In this document: one piece after another, positions 55,985-64,000 of the stretch
Layout: every line of letters starts with the position of its first letter
How positions within the stretch are numbered: the stretch's first letter is position 1
From: Lunularia cruciata
Lineage: Eukaryota > Streptophyta > Marchantiopsida > Lunulariales > Lunulariaceae
Reading direction: 5' to 3'
Length of the DNA stretch: 64,000 nt
Assembly (NCBI GenBank): GCA_948567375.1
Contig: OX419760.1
Coordinates: forward strand, 26,908,001 to 26,972,000
Position numbers and translations under genes: made by a program
The notes under the pieces: model-generated
The model's database searches: none
What the model was told of the DNA's origin: nothing
Seen by the model: only the letters and a program-made list of their open reading frames with translations

Positions 55985-57650
55985 ATTTCACACAATGTGC
56001 ATCTATCAAAGATATACTCTAAGTGGATCCCTTAGAGACACCTCAATTTGCTATAACTTTGCAAGAGGTTGTAGCTACTTTTCCATCTCATCTCTTTCCA
56101 CCTCTTGCATACAATACCCATATCTTGGGCCCTTTGGAAAAGGTAATTTGAGAAATGTAGGCTTTCATACTAAACTTAGTGATCTTAGGTTTATGAGTCT
56201 AAACTTGTAAATGCAAGGTATGAAGTCCACATGCATCCTCCCTCCTTTAACTTTCCACCAAGGTTCCAATGCCCAATAGGAGGTGTGAGGGTTTTGGGAT
56301 ATTGCAACTTGTTCATCTCCAACAAGTTGGTCTAGGCTATCATCCATGCTCAATTACTCCCTTGGTTGGGGAAACACACTAATGCCCTACTCCATTGTAA
56401 CACGTTGCTATCTCCTTAGAGCATCCTATTTGGCACGTACACATCCACACACAAATGCACTCTTGCACTATACACCACACTTTCTCCACTTTGTTATGGC
56501 CAAGTACGCTCCCACAACTATTAAAGGAGTGGTGTAGGCTATAGATAACCTTACCTATAGTCATGGGGAGATGTGGTCTCATACAAAAGGAGGCTATTGC
56601 ATCAACATCTTTTATAGGTGCATGGGCTCTTGTGGCACTCACTCTAGCAAAAAGTTCTTATAGCATGATCATCCTTTCTTGTTTGCACCTATCATGATAG
56701 TGGATTCATGCACTTTAAACTTTCAAACATCTCTTTGATTAGCTTATGAGTTTCTACCAGATCTTGTTCCCAATATTCCCAATGTTTGTTGACTTTGTAT
56801 CACTAGACTTTAGGAAGATTCAAGCAAATATCAATGAGCATATGCACACTAATATCCTTACTAGCATCTTCATTTCTGTGCCATTATTTGATAGAGCTAG
56901 GATTCTTTCTTGTGGTATGAAAGGCTCCAAATCTTGGCTCCATACCTCCCTTTTGATAGAAAATTTCTATTTTATGTTTGAGGAGTTCTCCTTTGCACTC
57001 CGCTTACATTTGGGTCCCCTACATCTAGCCTTACTAGGGCTTCTAGGTCAATGTGCATATGGTTCCTCATATGACACACAAGGGATATGTAATGTATGTT
57101 GTGTAATAGGTGGAAAGTACATTAGAGTTCATGATGCTATCCAAGATATAATGGAAACGCTCCTTTGAGCTACACAATCTCAAGTATACATTGAGTGATG
57201 GTTGGACCTATCGAGACCACCTCCACACCGGGTGAGAATGGATATCATCACGGACTGTTGACGTACTTTTTGAAAAGTGGTGGTTGCAAACTCCTTACAA
57301 GCAGACACTTGCACGAGCCGACATACAGGCAAGAGCAATAGCTACAATCACCACTCAAGGAGAGTAGGACCATTGTGCACCACAACCCTCATATGGTTCT
57401 TTTGTTTCTTTGGCTCCTGATATTTTTGGGCAGTTTCATATCCACTTCTATGTACTCCTTAAAGAAGCAACACAAGGTTCCTTGCACAGGAGCTGGGCTA
57501 TGGCTATATCTCCTATCATGCTCACTCACTTCCTACTTCTATTAGAGAGCTTTGTCACTTTACACCATGTTCTATCTCTAGGTCTTCATAGACATGTTGC
57601 CATGATTTTGCTTAGGCTTTTAGCCCACTTGTTTCATTGAGCGCATGCTG

Positions 57651-59050
57651 TCTATCCTCTCTTGCACTCCCGGTGCTTTGTATTCCTTCGTGCATACATT
57701 TTTATATTATTCCTTTAATTTCACTTCACTATTGAGTCTCATCCGTCTTTCCTTTCTTTCCCTTTTGGAAACGGTTTACATTGGGATTCAGAGACAACTC
57801 TACTATATAAGGTAGGGCATTGGAGAAGATTGAACATAAGCCAAAAACTTTCATAGCTTTACTAAATGGAAATCAAGGTGATCAACAAGAGGACTTGTGG
57901 AGGTTGATGAGACCGGAGTACTGTCATTTTCATTTCCTTGCACGGAGGAAGCCCGAGTTATCACAAGGCTTGATAGGTTGTCCACTTCAAGACAGATGAT
58001 GAAATTAGCAGGTTGTGTTAACTTCCGTACACCTGAACTTTTGAGCCAATTAGCACTAGAAGATTCCCAGCAGTATAGTGCTTGAACAATATAATGCTCA
58101 GAGTTAACTAATGATTAGATTCATTGAAACATTGTGAACCCTTTCAGACAATCTTAGAGCATCCCAAGTATGCCAACTTCTACAGGGAGCTATTCTCAGA
58201 GAAGTCAAAAAGATAGAAAGTCATCAAATAGACCGCCCCGCAAATGTGCACGATTTGGCGTGGTCTGTCATCTCTATACAGTGAGCAAACCAAATCAAAT
58301 CTCGACATTGGACATTGCAGTTTAAGCGTGTGTGATGGAAGATGTTAACCTGCCCATATGATCTGCTAAGCCGTTCGGGGGCTCCTGGGGATGGTCTTAC
58401 AACTACTGTATACCACACACGCACTAACGAGATTTGCTAATACCTATGAACGTGTTTGAGATCAGAAACATGAGAAGTACCAACAATTGCGCGCTTAAAA
58501 TTTCTGACTAGAAAAGAGTGCTCGCTTATCAGGAGACTCTTGACTATGAAGACGAGCACAGATTCAAACTATCGACGGCCTGAAGCCAAAGAGTTCCAGA
58601 ACCCTCATAACGACACAACTTTGAGCAATTGTGTAGATTCTGATTGTGGCACTGTCAATTCAAAGTAAAGCATTTCTGACTCGAAAGGATCACCAAGGCC
58701 CTTGTGGTTTGACGAACTTAAGAGCTAGTTTAAATTACACATTTGTATCAAGCCTCGTGGGCAACAGTGCAATCCACTTGATTTCTATACGCACCTGAAT
58801 TTGTTGGCGACTCTTTCATCGTTTGCTACATTCGTTCAGTGAGAAGAGTCGCGGAGGAGTAATCCAAAATGGACGCTTCGGAAGGATGGCTCCTGCAACT
58901 GGGGCTGAACTGGTTTAGGGCACTGCATGAGGACTTTCCCCTTCATTTTCCTTTGTGCGCTGATTATACCGGTATAACAGTTTATGCTTGAAGGAGGAGT
59001 CGTGCTGCTCACTGGCTATGGTACAGTAAATGAAAAACCGGATCACTACG
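57651..59050. other. gene-island DNA without an assigned gene
   Basis: Composition returns to that of the 35-42 kb island at ~57.7 kb. Short frames only (62 aa at 57897-58085, 66 aa reverse at 58224-58424), without domains. Confidence 0.5.
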
Positions 59051-59055
59051 GGGTG

Positions 59056-61565
59056 CCATCAGCTGATTTCAAATTCGCGGGGTGATGATTTGGAGATTCT
59101 GCTCGCATTCAAAGTCTATCGCAGACCCGAGAAAACTGTCATCGTGGAACGCGAACAATACTAGTCGATGCATGTGGAGTGGTATACTTCGCGATTCTTG
59201 TCTGCGGAAAGTTGTAGGTGTTAATTTGGTAGCCATGGAACTACGAAGTCCCTTGTCATCATTACTGTGCAATCTCTCTTCACGTAATACATGAATTTGG
59301 GCTGAAATCACCTTCCCGGGAACATTCCCCTTTTCTTTCAAAGTGCTCCAAATTGCAAGATACTGTCAGAGCTAGGTGACCTCGCAAAACTGACATGCTT
59401 GAATCTGGGTTTGAACGAAATTACAGGCAGAATTCCTGTTTCTTAGGGAAATTGCTCCAAGTTGAAGGATCTTGAACCTGTTCACCAACTCTCCAACGAG
59501 AGGGATACCATTTGAAGCTAGGTGATCTAGTACAGCTGAAAAGTTCGTGTTTAAGTTTAATCCCACTTGCAGACAACATCCTTCTTTCTTTAGGAAATTG
59601 CGCGACGTTGAGGCTTCTTTTGGTGGACAGAAACAATCTCATAAGGGAGATACCTTTGGAGCTAGATAATCTCACTGTCATGGAGCATGTCTCTTTCAAT
59701 AGGATTTGTCTTACAGGTAACATTCTGTTTCGATGGGCAATATCTCAGGTCTCTTCGCCTTGGATGTTGCGGATAATGCAATTCAATGGCTTTGACCAGC
59801 TAATCTTGGTCAGCTTCGAGACTTAACAGTTACTTGCTCCCGATTAAAATCAGATCAGAAGCCCATTACCGGGAAATTGTACAGAGGTTCAATATCTAAA
59901 GCTCCATGGTAACGATCTTTCGGTTACCGATCCAGGGAATTGGGGGCCCTCTGTCAAATCCCTAGATCTAATAAGTCTAGATATATGTTAAATGAAATAA
60001 CAGGTCATATACCGGAAGAACTGAGTGAACTGCTGTTCTGAGGAGTTTGTGTATTCGTTGGAACTAACTTACAAGCAATCTGCCTGTCTTCCTCCAAGTT
60101 GGAACCTTTGGATACCAGAAAATCAGGTGACAGGGGATATCCCTCGACGTTTTGGTAAGCTTCGATCGCTAGTGAATCAACAACATTCAAAATGTCGGTC
60201 CGATATCAAATGCCCTGGGGTAATTGCACATTCTTGCAGGATCTATACGTCCACAACAATCAGATTAGCCGCACGAAACCTGACGGTTTAAGAAATTGCG
60301 CGCGGAAATGGAAACTAATTGGCAGGGAGGAAAGACTTTCAGGTACACTTCCTGAAAATTGGCTGTATTCTATGAGATTACTAGTGATTCTATGATATCT
60401 CTTACAATGGCGTCAAAGGTCATATAGCAGAGTCCCTTGTCAATGTCTCGTCGCTATCTGGACTCAATACTGGGCAGCCAGGAGTTCGCAAACTCCCCAA
60501 TTCGCGGACTTACATGATTGAGTCACTCTTGCAGGCAATCAACTCAGTGGCCTCATCCCCAAGCATTTGGGAGATCGCCGAAAACCAGAGGTCTCAGCTA
60601 TAACCTCGATCCCAGCTATGATCTCTTCCACGGTTCCTCCACGGATCCTTGCCATCTTCTTTTCAACGCGCAATTTCATTGCGAGCTTTGTCGGCTGGAG
60701 CAACTTTACAGGCTTCTCCCCAGATTGGATTGTTTCATTGACATCTCTCCAACTGTTGGTCGTGTGTGGATCGCTAAGAGAGAAGTTCACGCAGGTTTTG
60801 GATGGCGCTTGATACAGAATCCAGCACGAGGTAGATGTGCCTGCCAAAGGTAACATCCAACATTTGACTTACTCGGTACTACCTCAGACTTATTTCGACA
60901 TATCGATGAATCTTTTCCCCGGCCCCCTGCCGTTAACATTGGACAGCCTTTCAGGAAGACGATACATGTAGTTCTCCAACAAGAAGTTCCCCGGATCCAT
61001 ACCTTCCACTTTTCCGAAACTGAAGATCTTTGAAATCTTTTGATCTTTCACACAACACGCTTCCTGGATACCACAGAAGTTCAGGGATTTGGGAAAACTG
61101 GGTCATTTTGATGTGAGCTACAACTCTCTCACAGGACGAATTTCCCAGCCCCGCAGCCCGAAGAGAGCCGAGAAAATGCTCATTGATAATTCTGGTCTTT
61201 GTGATTTAGCCCTGGATCCATGCCCGGTACCCACCACTTCTGAACTAAATCCGCCTGCTGCGACGACGAAGGATTCCGATGGACTTGTGTCATGGTCCAT
61301 GCATGAGTGGGTATCGTTTCCTGCATTCCTGGTAGGAATAAGAGTTTGTTTCTGGGGTTTTCCAGGTGTTTTAGTTGGTCGACAACGGATCAGAGGACCC
61401 GTTACCACGTGCGCTTATGCAATATTCATGTTCATCTCATTGCATCTCAAAAGCCCTTATGCCAAATTTCCAGGACATCCATGCGGATATGGGCTTACAA
61501 TTTTACAACCTGAACTTCTGAACAAATTCTTCAGTAGCATGTATCACCATTGTAACTTTGGATAG
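59056..61565 (+). pseudogene. LRR receptor-like protein pseudogene, kinase missing
   Basis: A decayed plant leucine-rich-repeat receptor gene. It begins with an LRRNT_2 cap (DDLEILLAFK, then in a shifted frame IADPRKLSSWNANNTSRC with the Trp and first Cys). About ten or more recognisable 24-residue LRRs follow across all three frames: VVGVNLVAMEL (~59215), KLTCLNLGLNEITGRIPVS (~59392), ATLRLLLVDRNNLIREIP (~59609), NQVTGDIPRRFGKL (~60121), FLQDLYVHNNQIS (~60230), NQLSGLIPKHLGD (~60538), HFDVSYNSLTGRIS (~61104). The last frame (61089-61565) has the C-terminal cap NSGLCDLALDPCPVP and a hydrophobic, probably membrane-spanning, stretch (~WVSFPAFLVGIRVCFWG). No kinase domain follows. Many frameshifts and stops, no open gene. 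Such receptors sense extracellular peptides or hormones. Confidence 0.88.
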
Positions 61566-62261
61566 TCTGGAGTCTGGATCGAGTAACTGTTCGTCAATCG
61601 CAATATAGCTTGAAAAGTTCCGTTAGAATGTGCTGTAAAAGGATCTGGAGATTTCCTGTGTCATTCAACAATGTAGGAAGGCGTGTGATGTTGTTGAGTC
61701 ATCCAATGCCACAGAACCTGTGCGGTTCTTCGGGAAACTCAACCGGGTAGGAGAGCAGGGTGGTGGAAAACACACTGGTTTAATTAGAGGTCCCTTAGCT
61801 TTTAGATCCATTGACCTTTCTCATCAACTAAGTAATTGACATTCTGGGAAGTTTCCCTGGTATGAATCCAGTCTGATGTTTAAAAAGAGAGAAAGGCGAC
61901 CACATAGAACACACGAAGGATGGTTAAAAGTAGCTAAGATATTCCATATTTCTTAGACATACATCATAAAGATCACTACGAATACCCTTCCACCAAAAAT
62001 CCTCTTCGACTATATAAAGTGGGGAAAAAACGCCAAAAGACGATCAACCTTCAGAACCGCCACGCTCTCATAGCTGGACAAGTTTTGGTTGATGGTTTAC
62101 TTCAGTACATTCCTCTCCATCTCCAAATGACTTTGAAATGTGCTGTTAGCAACTTTCAAAAGAAAACTTCCTTTTGACTTTCTCTCGTCTGGAGAACACC
62201 GACTTCTTCATTCGTCTCCGTTACGCTAGTCTGCATATTCGTTCTGTTTTTGCGGTAAGCC
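61566..62261. other. spacer downstream of the LRR pseudogene
   Basis: No kinase remnant and no other domain found here. It contains the TATA-like site at 62011. Confidence 0.5.
62011..62018 (+). promoter_or_regulatory. possible TATA box
   Basis: CTATATAAAG in balanced-composition DNA, followed ~30 bp later by an A/C-rich stretch (AGACGATCAACC) where transcription could start, and ~250 bp later by an ATG (62262). It matches the plant TATA consensus, but no gene downstream is confirmed. Confidence 0.35.
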
Positions 62262-62459
62262 ATGACCAGGCGCTCAAACTTCAAGGAGATAAAATGGATA
62301 ACATCAGATGACAGCTCAGATCAGATGACAGCCAGGAGAACTAGGACACCCGCCATGATTGCATTGATGTCAAAGTTTAATGTATGTACTTACTCGTTGT
62401 TGTTTATATCCTCTCGATCGTGCCTCGCATGTAGATCTGACAAAGGCGTTTGGAATTAG
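62262..62459 (+). CDS. possible first exon, unrecognised
   Basis: MTRRSNFKEIKW... is a polar frame carrying a 13-bp direct repeat (ATCAGATGACAGC twice) around 62302-62333. A plausible splice donor (AAT|GTATGT) lies at ~62380 and possible acceptors near 62715. No domain recognised. Listed because it sits downstream of the best TATA-like site in this region; it may well be chance. Confidence 0.2.
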   Translation: MTRRSNFKEIKWITSDDSSDQMTARRTRTPAMIALMSKFNVCTYSLLFISSRSCLACRSDKGVWN

Positions 62460-63017
62460 AGTCTACTGCCCATTAGTCAAGTAAGGAAAATAGCGGGAGG
62501 AAATCCTAGATCTAGATCTGACGTAACACTGACGTGAGCATATAAATGTATGTAAAATGTCAAATATAGAGAATCTTATGTTGAAATATAATTTGAGGAA
62601 TTCAACGTTCCTCGTTGATAAAAATTGGTGGTTACTATTACAATGTGTCCAGTAGTTCCCAGAGGAGTTTCGAGAAAGATTATTGTTCAACCCTCACATG
62701 CAACGCATAGTGTACAGGTTTGTTCTGTGGGGTTAATGGATGTAAGTCAAGAAACTTTTCTCGCCTGCATTCGTCTCAGTCCTCCTTTTAAGTATTCTAT
62801 TACAAAGGCTCACTTGCTGGAGCAGAATCCCTCGAGATCTTCTTTCAGTCGGGTCCACAGATGATAAAGCGAAAGAATTTGGTTAAAAATTACGTGCAAC
62901 GAAGTGGGACCAATTGGCTTTACCTACAGCTGCATTGCTTAAATCCATTTAATACATGCGGACTAGGTTTGCACAAAAACTAGTTAGTGAGCAGGAGGAA
63001 ACAGCATCTTCACTAGA
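62460..63017. other. spacer before the right-edge ORF
   Basis: Small frames on both strands (79 aa plus at 62625-62864, 75 aa minus at 62463-62690) without recognisable motifs. It may hold the 3' part or 3' UTR of the reverse-strand ORF that follows. Confidence 0.45.
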
Positions 63018-63989
63018 TCAGGGTTCTGGGATTGGAGAAGTTGGGGGCCTGGGTGAGATTTCAGCAGGGACAGCAGTAATTTCGTCCGTTGTCGAGTCCC
63101 TGGCAGAGACTGACTCCTTCAATCTTGATTGTTGTCGAGCGAATGGGCCTGCGGGTTTAGTACGTTCGCTATTGGATGGAGAAGGACTCGGACTAGTACG
63201 GAAAAGAGGGGGCCTGCACTCTAGTAAGGCATCTTCGACCACTGGTTGGACATATTTGTTAGGCGCGCTCCCGAGGTCTTCGAAACATTCATCGCATATG
63301 TAAGCAGGATAGTATACAGGTTTATCACTAGCCGAAGTATCTCTCAAAATCACTCTCCGGAGAAGGAACATCTCCCGGAACTCGGGCGGCTTGCGATCAG
63401 CTAACATGAGCAACTCCTCAGTGATCGACTGAATATGTTCCCGAGTCCTTTCTTTATTTTGAAAGACTTTTCTGGCGAACGAGTAACCAGATCTCCAAAT
63501 TCCCTTCGTCGACTGAGTGCCTAACGCTTTGGCTGCTCCTATGAACCCACAAGATCCAGCTGAGATGTAGATGTGATTCTTGGCCATGTGCCTCGTCAAC
63601 GGCTTTTTCCTTCTCATGAGATGCGACACTGAATCAGGACCTGGTACCGGAATTGGATCCAAAGGTGGAGTTGAACGGACACTTGAGCGTTCCGCTGAAG
63701 CCGTGGTTGCAATCTCTGATAAGTTTTCTTCCGTTGCTTTTTCCTCGTCGACTTCTTGTAGTTCTCTGTGAACGAATTTCCTATACGAGTTAGCAAAACA
63801 TGAACGCCTTCCGATTGCAATGCCTTCACCTCGTCGGGTTGTTTTATGTTCATCTTCCTTTACTTTGCCCTCAAATGGACGCTGACATTGCAAGTAGAAC
63901 TTGTGACTGAGGAGCAAATCGGGGCGTCTTAACTCATAGCCAACTTCCCAATTGAATCTCTCCTTGAACTTAGGATCTGTCACATCCAT
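63018..63989 (-). CDS. hypothetical protein, 323 aa, possibly cut by the window edge
   Basis: The longest open frame in the window and not recognised. No in-frame stop precedes the Met at 63989 before the window edge, so the true start or an upstream exon may lie beyond. Residues 1-60 are charged (FKERFNWEVGYELRRPDLLL). 75-125 is acidic then Pro/Ser-rich and probably disordered. 134-260 looks like a folded core (YISAGSCGFIGAAKALG, GIWRSGYSFARKVFQNKERT, EFREMFLLRRVILRD, AYICDECFEDLG with a lone CxxC). 265-323 is Ser/Pro-rich (SPSPSPS, PRPPTSPIP) and probably disordered. No signal peptide or membrane segment. It could be a lineage-specific regulator or an exon of a larger gene. Overlapping frames on the other strand are shadows. 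Confidence 0.55.
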   Translation of the reverse strand: MDVTDPKFKERFNWEVGYELRRPDLLLSHKFYLQCQRPFEGKVKEDEHKTTRRGEGIAIGRRSCFANSYRKFVHRELQEVDEEKATEENLSEIATTASAERSSVRSTPPLDPIPVPGPDSVSHLMRRKKPLTRHMAKNHIYISAGSCGFIGAAKALGTQSTKGIWRSGYSFARKVFQNKERTREHIQSITEELLMLADRKPPEFREMFLLRRVILRDTSASDKPVYYPAYICDECFEDLGSAPNKYVQPVVEDALLECRPPLFRTSPSPSPSNSERTKPAGPFARQQSRLKESVSARDSTTDEITAVPAEISPRPPTSPIPEP

Positions 63990-64000
63990 TGAGCCAGAGA

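Larger units (their letters stand above)
55140..57650 (+). mobile_element. LINE remnant, plus strand, same family as 43-45 kb
   Basis: RT motif A (WMVVQVDVSNAFN, ~55301-55340), then after a solo LTR the QGDPL-equivalent block and motif C as AYNTHILGP (~56106-56132; ADD has become AYN), the C-terminal conserved part at 56880-57168 (RARILSCGMKGSKSW, FALRLHLGPLHLALLG, HDAIQDIM), and a decayed endonuclease-like tail to ~57640. The same block order as the reverse-strand LINE at 42930-45300 shows that they are separate copies of one family in opposite orientation. Heavily frameshifted. Confidence 0.8.

Noticed and set aside
60539-60856. 105-aa reverse ORF
   Set aside because: Shadow of the LRR pseudogene, whose plus-strand frames carry the LRR consensus.
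1-64000. CRISPR array, prophage, bacterial operon, rRNA or tRNA genes
   Set aside because: No spaced direct repeats of CRISPR type, no bacterial coding density and no RNA-gene signatures anywhere; the window is plant nuclear DNA.

Overview
This is a eukaryotic nuclear window, almost certainly from a land plant and most like a bryophyte (moss). The grounds are an intact plastid-type CRAL-TRIO/Sec14 gene, a decayed LRR-receptor gene with a plant LRRNT_2 start, chromodomain Ty3/gypsy elements primed by the plant-type TGGTATCAGAGC site, a Helitron and a LINE. The moss assignment is inference from protein flavour and from the sharp contrast between AT-rich repeats and more GC-balanced gene islands. 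I found no bacterial genes, rRNA, tRNA, CRISPR arrays or viral genomes.

Layout. 1-1.45 kb is a small island of unique DNA without a recognisable gene. 1.45-17 kb is very AT-rich and almost free of coding signal; it holds simple repeats and a pair of ~1.4-1.5 kb LTR-like direct repeats (7462-9580 and 11068-12467), one of them interrupted by a solo LTR. 17-32.7 kb is a stratified stack of transposons. Gypsy family 1 element A (17012-23179, TSD GATTA) contains an inverted, pol-less family member (19586-21944). A Helitron Rep-region fragment was split at 25232/32277 by a reverse-strand family 1 element (25233-32276, TSD GCTAA/GCTAG). That element later received three solo LTRs, each with an exact 5-bp TSD (CTTGT, ACTCA, CAAGG). 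32.7-34.7 kb is AT-rich and empty. 34.7-42.9 kb is a gene island with one clear intact gene, an intronless 305-aa chloroplast-type Sec14/CRAL-TRIO protein (39397-40314). 42.9-57.65 kb is a second transposon block: LINE remnants pointing left (42.9-45.3 kb) and right (55.1-57.65 kb) around a nearly complete but multiply broken chromodomain gypsy element of family 2 (47206-54067). 57.65-64 kb is gene-like DNA with an LRR receptor pseudogene (59.06-61.57 kb), a possible promoter at 62.0 kb and an unrecognised 323-aa reverse-strand ORF at the right edge.

How the parts relate. There is no operon-like system. The genes sit in islands between transposon blocks, and every transposon ORF I examined carries frameshifts, stops or catalytic substitutions, so none looks autonomous. 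The most informative content is the insertion history: five gypsy insertions with exact 5-bp TSDs, two more with 4 of 5 bases matching, and a Helitron frame that resumes across a 7-kb insertion. The other notable content is structural: a ~2-kb inverted duplication of LTR-gag-protease, two compact hairpins, and LTRs packed with short palindromes. I did not find convincing evidence for a new multi-gene system. The best candidates for a second look are the foldback locus at 17-22 kb, the two hairpins, the heptad-repeat ORF at 24.5 kb and the orphan ORF at 63-64 kb.
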